64,000 nucleotides of DNA from Rattus norvegicus (GCF_036323735.1 NC_086023.1:10675001-10739000); one strand, 5' to 3'. Shown: positions 23,309 to 33,269, numbered from the stretch's first letter. Translations and numbers: made by a program. Notes: generated by a model not told the origin, from the letters alone.

Positions 23309-23614
23309 GCTTTTGTTTACCATGTTGAAATGGTTGTCTTAATGGCATCATCTGACAGATGTCTGTAGCATTCCTTTCCCTGACTTTGCTGGCCTTCCAC
23401 CTGTTAGCTACTTTGTTTTTGTTTCTCTCCAGTGTTGGTGTTCTCTGGGCCTAGTTCAACCTATAACCCTCCTTTACTTCTTGTTCTCAGAATATCTAGG
23501 TTTTCAGATTAGCCTCCAAATTTAGTATTTCTATTCCTCTTCTAAATTGAAACATTCAACAGGTATGTGATGAATTTTTGCTGTTACTAGGCAAGACACA
23601 TATAGTGGTATGTT
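23309..23614. other. Unassigned sequence
   Basis: No gene or repeat is recognised in this stretch. Confidence 0.4.
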
Positions 23615-23780
23615 ATTGTGGTCCAGGGACCCCAGGAAGCTGGAGCAGGAGGGTCATAAACAAATTAGAGACCAACCTAGGGACCATCTCAAAAGGCAGT
23701 TGTGTGCCACCCCTCACACCCTCCGTGCTAGGCAAGTGACTGACCATGGAGCTCCGTTCCTAGTCCTGTGTGCATTGCTA
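23615..23780 (+). mobile_element. B1/ID-like composite SINE remnant
   Basis: CCCAGGAAGCTGGAGCAGGAGG, AGACCAACCTAGG and GACCATCTCAAAA resemble an old B1 3' half. The following CGTGCTAGGCAAGTGACTGACCATGGAGC resembles an ID core in the minus orientation. Either one composite SINE or two neighbouring remnants would explain it. Confidence 0.45.
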
Positions 23781-23860
23781 GGGCTTAGGATGCAATAGTG
23801 TGTATGTGGGGGGTATTACTGCTGCTATATTTTAGGATATATTTATGTTATTTAAACCAC

Positions 23861-23915
<55 letters not shown>
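23861..23915. repeat. Compound microsatellite (TCTG)n(TC)n
   Basis: About eight TCTG units at 23861-23893 pass directly into a TC tract ending at 23915. Confidence 0.95.
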
Positions 23916-24004
23916 TGGTGGAACCTTGTGATTTGAAGCAAGCTGTTAAAATTTTATGTTTAACCATGTGGTAGGTTTTGGGTTTTTAAGCAAAATAATA
24001 AAGT

Positions 24005-24061
24005 ATTGACATATATCGTGACTGTATTGACCATACATCATGACTATATTGACCATACAGC
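24005..24061. repeat. Short tandem repeat, about 22-bp unit
   Basis: The phrase TGACTGTATTGACCATACAT is followed at once by TGACTATATTGACCATACAG, and a partial earlier copy (TATTGACATATAT) precedes them. This is a two-and-a-half copy minisatellite with unit length near 22 bases. Confidence 0.75.
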
Positions 24062-25169
24062 ACAGGCTGTTGGCGTCCATATTTGTGTGTGGTTGAAGGA
24101 ATTTGAGGAGTCCTTTCTTTCTCTGCAGTTTTCTCTGTCCTTGTTTGTCCTCAGGGCTTGCCAGGATGCCTGCTGGGAGGACGGAGTGGTGCTAGCCTAG
24201 TCTGTCTACCATGCAGGGTGGTGGTTGCCTGGCTTCCTTTGTCTAGTCAGTAAGTTCTCTCTTTCCCGCAGCTTCTTGGCTTCTCCAGTGTATGTCAGAA
24301 ATGCAGTCAGTTGGTTCAGGCTTACCAGCATGTTTCCACTTGAGCACCATACTCTGTTGTATAAGATACGGCTTTTTTTGGTTGGTGACTACTTGGACTG
24401 AGAAAATCCCATGGCTCAGGACTTGCTCCCAGCCTGTATGTGCCAGGGCAGGATGGAGACCATGGGTTTTTGCTGTTCTGATTAGTGTGACATCAGACAT
24501 CATGAGGCAGTTTTCAGGGGGTCAGGTCTCTGCCTTCTTGGTTAGTTAGCAAACAAGTACAGCATTATCATAACTGCCCTGTAGGTGTGACTGCCCCGCA
24601 GGTGTGACGGCCGTACACTGTGAATCTTGCCATCCGTGACAGCCCTGCCAGCCAGAGCTCTACGGCTGGACCTTGCTCCCCAGGCGTGCCTCAGACCATG
24701 TGGACATGTGGCAGAGCACCTGCCTTAGGTGTGCACAGAGTGAGGCGGGAACACGGGTGCCGCACACTGTCTTCCCTGCTCACCCAGTTCGCCTCCAGAG
24801 CATGATAGCTGCTTGTGCTGTCAGCATTTCAGTTAGACCCTATGTAGAGACTTTTAAAGAACTCCTTCTGCCAAATTAAATGCCCTTTGGTGGTATTACA
24901 GCTGTCACTTCATTCTTTTTCCAACTTTGTTTTCTCTGACTCTTTTTATAATCGCTTATTAACAAAATTTGAGACGATCCTGAGTGTGGCTGTTCCTATG
25001 CCTTCAACGTACTTATTCTCATGTTTCTAGCAGACTGTGCATGGAATAGACTCCGTGCAGGGTTCACTTGCTACCCGAGGGTCTACTGGCAAGGTGCACA
25101 TAGTATTAAAGGTACCTTTCTCTCTTTCTTCTAGAACAGGGACAAAGCACATAGTTGTAGAGCTTCGGT
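24062..25169. other. Unassigned sequence with a 17-bp tandem duplication
   Basis: No gene is recognised. At about 24575-24608 the unit TGCCCTGTAGGTGTGAC is followed by the near-identical TGCCCCGCAGGTGTGAC. Confidence 0.4.
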
Positions 25170-25470
25170 TGTATGGCAGCAAGAGAGAGCTCAGCCTCAG
25201 AGAGCACTTGCTGCATAACTGTGAGGACCAGAGATGGGGTTGTGCTACCCCAGCGGGGGTGGTGGTGGGCAGAGGGGGCTTGCTGCCAGCCTAGCTGAGA
25301 CCCGGATGAGGTGCTGAAGCTCCTGCTTCCCCTCAGTGGAGTAAGGCAGAGAGCAGTGAAGGAAGACACCTGACATCCTTTTGTGGCTGCTTTACACAGA
25401 CATGCATGTACACTACACACATGCACACATGCACTATACACACACAGACACACATGCACACATGTGCTGC
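25170..25470 (+). mobile_element. B4/B3-class SINE with CA-rich tail, plus strand
   Basis: The 3' part with GAAGGAAGACACCTGACATCC followed by a long ACACATGCAC-rich tail (about 25390-25470) is typical of B4/B3 SINEs. The 5' part beginning near AGCTCAGCCTCAGAGAGCAC is diverged. Confidence 0.55.
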
Positions 25471-25565
25471 ACACATGGAAGGGGGAGACTTTAAAACAGT
25501 GGGCTGTTCTAGACCCGGACCCTAATAGTGAACAACGTATTTTGCTTCTTCTAGGAAACTGTTAG

Positions 25566-25740
25566 TGGTTGGAGAGATTGCTCTGTAGTTAGGAAAACCT
25601 GCTGCTTTGCAGAGGCCAGCAGCACCTCCATCACATGTCTCACAGCTGTAGCCTCCTCCAGGGGATCCACAGGATAAACGCAGAATACCCACATATACAT
25701 GCATACACGCACATATAGGTTACCCGCATACATATGGCAT
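25566..25740 (+). mobile_element. B2/B3-class SINE, plus strand
   Basis: The head GGTTGGAGAGATTGCTCTG, the diverged B-box region near GCAGAGGCCAGCAGCACC and the tail of ACATATACATGCATACACGCACA fit a B3-type SINE. Confidence 0.65.
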
Positions 25741-25744
25741 GTGC

Positions 25745-25961
25745 ATGCATCTTTCTTCTTTTTTAAAGATTTATTTATTTATTTATTATATGTAAGTACA
25801 CTGTCACTGTCTTCAGACACACCAGAAGAGGGTGTCAGATCCCATTACAGATGGTTGTGAGCCACCATGTGGTTGCTGGGAATTGAACTCAGGACCTCAG
25901 GAAGAACAGTCAGTGCTCTAACCACTGAGCCGTCTCTCCAGCCCCTGGATGCATCTTTCTT
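25745..25961 (-). mobile_element. B2 SINE with 13-bp target-site duplication, minus strand
   Basis: A full-length B2 body (about 25758-25948) reads from the A/T tail TTTATTTATTTATTATATG through GTCTTCAGACACACCAGAAG to GAGCCGTCTCTCCAGCCCC. The direct repeat ATGCATCTTTCTT flanks it at 25745-25757 and 25949-25961. It inserted just after the tail of the preceding SINE. Confidence 0.95.
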
Positions 25962-26019
25962 AATGATGTGTTTTCATCTTGTACATGTGACTGTTTTATC
26001 TGCATGTTTGTGTGTGCAC

Positions 26020-26150
26020 CATGTATGTGTCTGGAAGCTGTGGAGGACAGAAGAGGGCATTGAGTCCCCTGTAACTAGTTATGGACAGTGGTGAGCTGCC
26101 GTGTGTGTGCTGGGCCTCAACTCCGGGGCCATCAGATCTGCAGCCCCGCA
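26020..26150 (-). mobile_element. B3/B4-type SINE remnant, minus strand
   Basis: GTGGAGGACAGAAGAGGGCATTGAGTC, TGAGCTGCCGTGTGTGTGCTGG and CAGATCTGCAGCCCC follow the minus-strand order of B3 SINEs. The element is diverged and edges are approximate. Confidence 0.6.
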
Positions 26151-27184
26151 CTATTTTCAAAACTGTTTTTAAAATTTAAGTTATTTCTCTTATTTTGGAG
26201 TGGTAGACACTGGGAATATCCAGTCACTGCCTTCTCCAGTTGGGCGTTTGAGGTCTGCGCCCCGCTTCTTTCCCGGGTGGTTTTTTGGACATGGAGCACC
26301 GGGCTGCTTCTCTCCACAGTTGTGCAGCCAGTCTTGACAGCCTTCCTTGTTGAATTACTGTGACCTCTTTGGTTCAGTGTGAACCTACACAGAAGCCAGC
26401 TCCTGGACTCGGTTCGTTCTGTTGCTTGGCTTGTATGGATACCCCACTGTATGATTACGGTGACATTCCAGTAAGTCTGAGCTGGGCCATTCAACCCAAC
26501 TTTGAGTGTAATTTTAAAGTAGCTGTGAGAACTGTTTAGCAGTCCCTGTCCCCATATCTTAGGAGGGCTAAGGGCCGATGCACGAGGACCTGCTAAGGAA
26601 AGCTAGTAACGTGGTGTGGACAGGCCTACCTGAGCTCTGTGTCGTTCGGTTGTCCCTTGGCTTCTTCTCAGATCACGTAAGACAGCTTGTTACTTCCATT
26701 TCATAATCAATCTGGTGGATGTGCTACGTTGTGGTACTTGTCTCATGCTCACATATTTTTATGGATAGCAGTGGTCTCTGTGAGGGTGGGACCTAGTCTG
26801 TATGAGGCATCTAACCTGGGCTCATTCACCCGTCTCACCATGCCTTTGTGCACCCTCCATGCCTAGGTAGCACCTGGAAATGCAGTGAACCCACAGTGCA
26901 GCCCCTCTGCCCTTTGTGCCAGGCTCCTTCCTGTCTTCTGTAACTGCCAAGCCCTGCCCAGGCCCTTCCTCCCCCAACCAGCCCTTCTTTTTTAAACAGT
27001 CACCCTAAAGGGGCACTTGAGGACTGGGAAGACTGGCAAAGAAATAAGATGGTTACTAATTACAGACCTAATTCTCTTTATATTTTATAAATTTCCTGTT
27101 TGAAACTTGCACTAACGATATCTGGAGATGTGTCAGTTTCCTATGTATCTGACTTTAGCTGGAGTGACTTGACACTTGGCCTCA
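26151..27184. other. Unassigned sequence, no gene seen
   Basis: No gene or young repeat is recognised. The 120-codon minus-strand frame at 26132-26494 has no recognisable motif. Confidence 0.4.
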
Positions 27185-27212
27185 TTTTTTTTTTTTTTTT
27201 TTTAAGGACAAC

Positions 27213-27330
27213 ATTTTTTTTTTTTTTTTTTTTGGTTCTTTTTTTTTTTTTTTCCGGAGCTGGGGACCGAACCCAGGGCCTTGCGCTTCCTAGGTAAGTG
27301 CTCTACCACTGAGCTAAATCCCCAGCCCCA
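27213..27330 (-). mobile_element. ID element at the 3' tail of L1-A, minus strand
   Basis: The complement of the ID core (GGAGCTGGGGACCGAACCC... to ...TGAGCTAAATCCCCAGCCCC) lies at about 27256-27328. Its tail on the left contains the GAACC-interrupted A-run (seen as GGTTC in T-runs). It abuts the oligo-T of L1-A. I could not define a clean target duplication because both sides are T-rich. Confidence 0.92.
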
Positions 27331-27353
27331 ATTTTTTTTTTTTTTTTTTTTTT

Positions 27354-28069
27354 ATTAACTTGAGTATTTCTTATATACACTTCGACTGTTATTCCCTTTC
27401 CCGGTTTCCGGGCAAACATCCCCCTAATCCCTCCCCCTCCCCTTCTTTATGGGTGTTCCCCTCCCCACCCTCTCTCCATTGCCGCTCTCCCCCCAACAAT
27501 CTAGTTCACTAGGGGTTCAGTCTTAGCAGGACCCAGGGCTTCCCCTTCCACTGGTGCTCTTACTAGGATATTCATTGCTACCTATGAGGTCAGAGTCCAG
27601 GGTCAGTCCATGTATAGTCTTTAGGTAGTGGCTTAGTCCCTGGAAGCTCTGGTTGCTTGGCATTGTTGTACATATGGGGTCTCGAGCCCCTTCAAGCTCT
27701 TCCAGTTCTTTCTCTGATTCCTTCAACGGGGGTCCTGTTCTCAGTTCAGTGGTTTGCTGCTGGCATTCGCCTCTGTATTTGCTGTATTCTGGCTGTCTCT
27801 CTCAGGAGCGATCTACATCCGGCTCCTGTCGGCCTGCACTTCTTCACTTCATCCGTCTTGTCTAAATGGATGGCTGTATATGTATGGGCCACATGTGGGG
27901 CAGGCTCTGAATGGGTGTTCCTTCTGTTTCTGTTTTAATCTTTGCCTCTCTATTCCCTGCCAAGGGTATTCTTGTTCCCCTTTTAAAGAAGGAGTGAAGC
28001 ATTCACATTTTGATCATCCGTCTTGAGTTTCATTTGTTCTAGGCATCTAGGGTAATTCAAGCATTTGGG
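27354..28069 (-). other. L1-A 3' untranslated region
   Basis: The region between the L1-A tail and the ORF2 stop is collinear with 46935-47641 of L1-B. It holds the pyrimidine-rich plus-strand block at about 27417-27500, the complement of the G-rich polypurine tract typical of rodent L1 3' untranslated regions. Small open frames here (for example near 27653-27865) recur in L1-B as parallel copies and are not genes. Confidence 0.85.
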
Positions 28070-29189
28070 CTAATAGCCACTTATCAATGAGTACATACCA
28101 TGTGTGTTTTTCTGTGATTGGGTTACCTCACTCAGGATAATATTTTCCAGTTCCGACCATTTGCCTACGAATTTCATAAAGTCATTGTTTTTGATAGCTG
28201 AGTAATATTCCATTGTGTAGATGTACCAAATTTTCTGTATCCATTCCTCTGTTGAAGGGCATCTGGGTTCTTTCCATTTTCTGGCTATTATACATAAGGC
28301 TGCGATGAACATAGTGGAGCACGTGTCTCTTTTATATGTTGAGGCATCTTTTGGGTATATGCCCAAGAGAGGTATAGCTGGATCCTCAGGCAGTTCAATG
28401 TCCAATTTTCTGAGGAACCTCCAGACTGATTTCCAGAATGGTTGTACCAGTCTGCAATCCCACCAACAATGGAGGAGTGTTCCTCTTTCTCCACATCCTC
28501 GCCAGCATCTGCTGTCACCTGAGTTTTTGATCTTAGCCATTCTCACTGGTGTGAGGTGAAATCTCAGGGTTGTTTTGATTTGCATTTCCCTTATGACTAA
28601 AGATGTTGAACATTTCTTTAGGTGTTTCTCAGCCATTCGGCATTCCTCAGCTGTGAATTCTTTGTTTAGCTCTGAACCCCATTTTTTAATAGGGTTATTT
28701 GTCTCCCTGCGGTCTAACTTCTTGAGTTCTTTGTATATTTTGGATATAAGGCCTCTATCTGTTGTAGGATTGGTAAAGATCTTTTCCCAATCTGTTGGTT
28801 GCCGTTTTGTCCTAACCACAGTGTCCTTTGCCTTACAGAAGCTTTGCAGTTTTATGAGATCCCATTTGTCGATTCTTGATCTTAGAGCATAAGCCATTGG
28901 TGTTTTGTTCAGGAAATTTTTTCCAGTGCCCATGTGTTCGAGATGCTGCCCTAGTTTTTCTTCTATTAGTTTGAGTGTATCTGGTTTGATGTGGAGGTCC
29001 TTGATCCACTTGGACTTAAGCTTTGTACAGGGTGATGAGCATTTATCGATCTGCATTCTTCTACATGTTGACCTCCAGTTGAACCAGCACCATTTGCTGA
29101 AAATGCTATCTTTTTTCCATTTGATGGTTTTGGCTCCTTTGTCAAAAATCAAGTGCCCATAGGTGTGTGGGTTCATTTCTGGGTCTTCA
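28070..29189 (-). pseudogene. L1-A ORF2, C-terminal part (downstream of the 5S insertion)
   Basis: This open frame of about 368 codons is the C-terminal third of L1 ORF2p, the part that binds L1 RNA and supports target-primed reverse transcription. The zinc-knuckle-like motif CX3CX7HX4C is present in CWRGCGERGTLLHCWWDC. It aligns without gaps to the end of the chimeric frame in L1-B. It is cut off from the reverse transcriptase part by the 5S insertion at 29189-29228, so it cannot be made as part of an ORF2 protein from this copy. Confidence 0.93.
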
Positions 29190-29244
29190 GACGAGATCGG
29201 GCGCGTTCAGGGTGGTATGGCCGTAGACCATTTCTGGGTCTTCA
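29174..29244. repeat. 16-bp target-site duplication around the 5S fragment
   Basis: CATTTCTGGGTCTTCA is present at 29174-29189 and 29229-29244 without mismatch. The duplication plus insert adds 55 bases to ORF2, which is not a multiple of three. Confidence 0.95.
29189..29228 (-). pseudogene. 5S rRNA retropseudogene fragment (5' 40 nt) inside L1-A ORF2
   Basis: On the minus strand this segment reads GTCTACGGCCATACCACCC and continues to GATCTCGTCT, which is 5S rRNA from its first nucleotide to about nucleotide 40. The 16-bp direct repeat CATTTCTGGGTCTTCA flanks it at 29174-29189 and 29229-29244. The collinear place in L1-B (about 48745-48765) has one copy of that repeat, nearly identical, and no insert, so it is the empty site. 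There is no A tail and the 3' two thirds of 5S is absent. Up to three bases (TCA) are shared between 5S and the target at the truncated end. The internal promoter of 5S genes lies further 3' and is missing, so the fragment is not a functional gene. Confidence 0.93.
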
Positions 29245-30434
29245 ATTCTGTTCCATTGGTCTATCTGTCTGTCTGTGTACCAATACCATGCAGTTTTTAG
29301 CACTATTGCTCTGTAATACTGCTTGAGTTCAGGGATAGTGATTCCCACTGAAGTCCTTTTATTGTTGAGGATAGTTTTAGCTATCCTGGGTTTTTTATTA
29401 TTCCAGATGAATTTGCAAATTGTTCTGTCTAACTCTTTGAAGAATTGGATTGGTATTTTGATGGGGATTGCATTGAATCTGTAGATTGCTTTTGGTAAAA
29501 TGGCCATTTTTACTTTATTAATCCTGCCAATCCATGAGCATGGGAGATCTTTCCATCTTCTGAGGTCTTCTTCAATTTCTTTCTTCAGAGTCTTGAAGTT
29601 CTTATTGTACAGATCTTTTACTTGCTTGGTTAAAGTCACACCGAGGTACTTTATATTATTTGGATCTATTATGAAGGGTGTCGTTTCCCTAATTTCTTTC
29701 TCGGCTTGTTTCTCTTTTGTGTAGAGGAAGGCTACTGATTTATTTGAGTTAATTTTATACCCAGCCACTTTGCTGAAGTTGTTTATCAACTTTAGTAGTT
29801 CTCTGGTGGAACTTTTGGGATCACTTAAATATACTATCATATCATCTGCAAATAGTGATATTTTGACTTCTTCTTTTCCGATCTGTATCCCCTTGACCTC
29901 CTTTTGTTGTCTGATTGCTGTGGCTAGAACTTCAAGAACTATATTGAATAAGTAGGGAGAGAGTGGGCAGCCTTGTCTAGTCCCTGATTTTAGTGGGATT
30001 GCTTCAAGTTTCTCTCCATTTAGTTTAATGTTAGCAACTGGTTTGCTGTATATGGCTTTTACTATGTTTAGGTATGGGCCTTGAATTCCTATTCTTTCCT
30101 GGACTTTTATCATGAAGGGGTGTTGAATTTTGTCAAATGCTTTCTCAGCATCTAATGAAATGATCATGTGGTTTTGTTCTTTCAGTTTGTTTATATAATG
30201 GATCACGTTGATGGTTTTCCGTATATTAAACCATCCCGCATGCCTGGGATGAAGCCTACTTGATAATGGTGGATGATTGTTTTGATGTGCTCTTGGATTC
30301 GGTTTGCCAGAATTTTATTGAGTATTTTTGCGTCGATATTCATAAGGGAAATTGGTCTGAAGTTCTCTTTCTTTTTTGGGTCTTTGTGTGGTTTAGGTAT
30401 AAGAGTAATTGTGGCTTCATAGAAGGAATTTGGT
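29229..30434 (-). pseudogene. L1-A ORF2, reverse transcriptase part (broken)
   Basis: The frame from about 30206 down to 29245 encodes the palm of L1 reverse transcriptase. Motif A is in ISLDAEKAFDK, motif B in GTRQGCPLSP and motif C, the catalytic FADD, in SLFADDMIVYL. The frame then runs into the 5S insert and ends there, so the last 14 codons (M-V-Y-G-H...) are 5S-encoded and the stop is TGA at 29187-29189. Upstream, a one-base loss near 30235 (CCATCCCGCATG where L1-B has CCATCCCTGCATG) shifts the frame; 30237-30434 is ORF2 sequence in another frame. The endonuclease domain is deleted. Confidence 0.92.
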
Positions 30435-30858
30435 AGTGCACCAGGGTTCCAGATGGAGTTTGGTGTTTTCCTCTGGCGTCAGAGATGTGTGCAGAGTGCA
30501 GTCTCTTCTGGTTTCCCAGGTGTGTCTGGCTCTCTGAAGGTTTAGCTCTCCCTCCCACGGGATTTGGGTGCAGAGAACTGTTTATCAAGGTAGATCCCTT
30601 CAGGTTCTGGAGGTGTCTCAGACACAGCGGACCTGCTGCTCTTGGGACCTCCTCTACGGGAACCCAGAGGCCTTATACAGTTTCCTCTTGGGCCAGGGAT
30701 GTGGGCGGGGTGGGCAGTGTTGGTGGTCTCTTCCGCTCTGCAGCCTCAGGAGTGCCTACCTGACCAGGCGGTGAGGTCTCTCTCCCACAGGGTTTGGGAG
30801 CAGAGAGCTGCTGCGGGCTGGGATCTGTGGGTTTGGGACTCTAGGTAAAACCGGCCTC
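30435..30858 (-). promoter_or_regulatory. L1-A 5' untranslated region (partial)
   Basis: This stretch is collinear with 50757-50910 of L1-B in its left part (GTGCACCAGGGTTCCAGATGG...) and extends further 5' than L1-B does (30592-30858). Rodent L1 5' untranslated regions carry the internal promoter. The segment is G+C-rich and contains several CpGs. Short open frames in it (30485-30848 on the plus strand) are shadows. Confidence 0.75.
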
Positions 30859-30860
30859 TT

Positions 30861-30982
30861 GTTGTTTTAACATCTTTTTTTTTTTTTTTTTTCGGGGCTG
30901 GGGACCGAACCCAGGGCCTTGCACTTCCTAGGCAAGCACTCTACCACTGAGCTAAATCACCAACCCGTTGTTTTAACATCTT
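30861..30982 (-). mobile_element. ID element with 16-bp target-site duplication, minus strand
   Basis: The ID body (30877-30966) has the complement of the B box in GGGACCGAACCCAGGGCC and of the A box in CCACTGAGCTAAATCACC. The direct repeat GTTGTTTTAACATCTT flanks it exactly at 30861-30876 and 30967-30982. On the insertion strand the target is TT/AAGA, close to the L1 endonuclease preference. It sits only a few bases from the 5' end of L1-A. Confidence 0.97.
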
Positions 30983-33269
30983 AATAAAGCTTACTGAGTA
31001 GGACAGAGCAACCCAGTAGTATTGTGTCGACATTGCAAGCTTTAGCTCGTGGCTGTTGAACATGTGATGCCTTTGAGCAGTGGTTTGGATGAGGTGTGGG
31101 GCGGCGCAGATAGGTTCTTGTATTGCATAGGTTAACGTCTGTTCCTGCCCTGTTGAAGGACAGAGAACTCCTTTATGGCTGCGTTGCTCCCTGCCGCTGA
31201 CTGCCACTTGAGCAGAACCCACTCACTTTACTACGATGATTCGTTTGCATATACATTTTCTGTTATTGTCATCCAGTTGCTTCTGATGCCCATGTTGCAT
31301 TTTCTACATGTGATGATTTCAAGACTATCTCCTGGTGAAAACCAACATTCATCCTTGTCAGTTTCTCTGGTATAGAGACATTATATATATAGACATTATA
31401 AAGTCAAATGCTTCCAGTGTTCTCTAAAAAGAGCAGTTTGAATACTATTTTGGTATTAGCTTCTTTATCTTTTGTTTTCTATTCTAAAAAATTAAAAACT
31501 TTAAATGCATTAACACTTTTAAGTTTGGTAATGCATCCAGTGTTATTGGCGATCGATGCCACATAAAGGAAGTACAGCCCTTGAAGTTCAGTTGCAAAAG
31601 CTTTCCTTCATGCTGAGTCTTGTAACATTAATGCTTGTGCAGAAGAGCACAATCCAGTACGCCGCCAGTCCCGGGCACTGGGGCTGTCTTCTCGCGAGTG
31701 CACCATAGACAGTCTAGATGATAGCATAAGCGTGCATTTTAGGCCTGCGTTCCTCGGCGTGCATCCTGTATGCCGAGGCCTGCCAGCGTGCGCTTGTGGC
31801 CTTTGTTCTCAGAGATAGACCCTGAGGAAAGTTGAGGAAACGTATGGCTCGTGCACCTCTCTCCAGCAACCTCCGACAGCTGTCTCACTGTGTGCTCCAG
31901 TAGACTTTTCTCCAGAGAACAAATACCTCCATCATCTTAGGGGTTTCTGTTTTTGTAATTCTAAGTTTCTCCACTGTGGCAATGAGAACTCAAAATCTTG
32001 TATGTGCCCCGTTTTTCATATGGAAATGTCCCCAGTACCTTTTGTGCTGTGCTACACAAGCAGAAGCCATACCTTGGTCCTTCTGCCTCTGCCTTGCTGT
32101 GCGTTCCAGTACACAATGCACAGTGAGTGTCCTGTGCACTGGAGCAGGAGCAAGCACTGGCTCCCTGTGCACTGGAGAGCTCTGCCTGCGCAGGGGAGCC
32201 CCGGCTCAGCGTCTTCTCTAATGCCTGTGTCTTCGTTCCCATTGCAGACTCTTCGTGCACCGGGCCCAGTCTATCAGATCTTCTGCACTGTGTATCTGCA
32301 CAGGTGAGTGCTTGATCCTTCATGTTGCGCTGGGTTGACTACTAGTAAGGTCAGTCCTTTCATTGTTTAACACATTAGAAACAATCAGCACATAAGAGGA
32401 ACGCACGTAAGAGCAGAATATACTTACCTGCTTTCCTGTGTGTTTCTGTTGGGAGAGTTCTTTATGAGCCTGTCCAAATGACATTTGAAGGAGAAACACC
32501 GAATATCTTTATTCCGCTGTTTCTATGTGGGGAGAGTGTGTTTTAAGCGTACCTGCTAGATAAGTTGAGCTAATCATTAACTTTTAACCTCGAGCCTAGA
32601 AAATGGTTTTTTACTTCTTTTTTATGCTAAATACTTTTGAGTGGAGTACTGTGTACCTGTTACTAAACCGGCATCATGTAGGAGAAAAGACTCTTAGAGC
32701 TTTTGCCATTGAGTCTCTGTCCACATGGGCAGGTGCTTGTGAAATACTGTGCGTGACCTTTTTGCCAGAGGCTTTCAACACTCATCCATGTTGTCTGTTG
32801 ATATTCATTAACACTCGATACACCATTCTTCATTTGTGACTTACCCTCTGAGAACCTGAGTTTCATTAGCATGGGGCGCCTTGTGTTCAGAGGCAAACCC
32901 TCAGTCTCTAGGACACTGACCAGATAAAGCCCGGTGTACCAAGTAGCAACAAGTTTGATGTTTTTAACCTTCTTAGCATCTTGGATATGTTTGATACGGT
33001 TTTAATGCCCAAGGACTGGATGAGCTAAAGCTTTTCTACCGTCTGTCACTGGATTTACAGTTTGTCATTTTCTCTCCCCAGCCTGGGAGATTGCTTGTTC
33101 GTTTTCCTGCCGTGTGTGTTCATGTTGGCACTTGCTCTCAGTGGTGGCTGCTGACCCTATAGGACACTTGAAGCCCACTGGCTCATGGCCATGCCAGCCT
33201 TCTTCAAGTGTTTGAGATCCTAGTCCTTCCTTTCTGTTGGGCACTTGTCTCTTGTTTTATTTAAGTTGT
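30983..33269. other. Unassigned sequence with a small CpG-rich patch
   Basis: No gene is recognised. About 31655-31800 has clearly more CpG than its surroundings, with a seven-base inverted repeat CCTCGGC/GCCGAGG at 31752-31758 and 31772-31778. At 32131-32144 and 32164-32177 the 14-mer CCTGTGCACTGGAG is repeated. Plus- and minus-strand frames over 31961-32323 overlap each other and have no recognisable family. Confidence 0.45.

Larger units (their letters stand above)
27331..30858 (-). mobile_element. L1-A: rodent L1, internally deleted, minus strand
   Basis: Reading leftwards from about 30858, the element has part of the 5' untranslated region. A deletion junction at 30434/30435 then leads straight into the reverse transcriptase part of ORF2, followed by the ORF2 C-terminus, the 3' untranslated region with its polypurine tract, and an A tail (27331-27353). 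All of ORF1 and the ORF2 endonuclease are missing. ORF2 is broken again by a one-base loss near 30235 and by a 5S fragment at 29189-29228. A possible target duplication GGCCTC (27178-27183 and 30853-30858) is too short to rely on. Alignment with L1-B in this window shows every one of these breaks directly. Confidence 0.9.

Noticed and set aside
25383..25470. CRISPR-like or regulatory array from repeated ACACATGCAC phrases
   Set aside because: This is the CA-rich tail of a SINE; the spacing is irregular and there are no unique spacers.
29189..29228. Functional 5S rRNA gene
   Set aside because: Only the first 40 or so nucleotides are present. The internal control region further 3' and the terminator are missing.
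28221..29955. Plus-strand open frames of 61 to 112 codons inside L1-A, repeated in L1-B
   Set aside because: They are antisense shadows of ORF2. Their presence in both copies reflects shared L1 sequence, not a conserved antisense gene.
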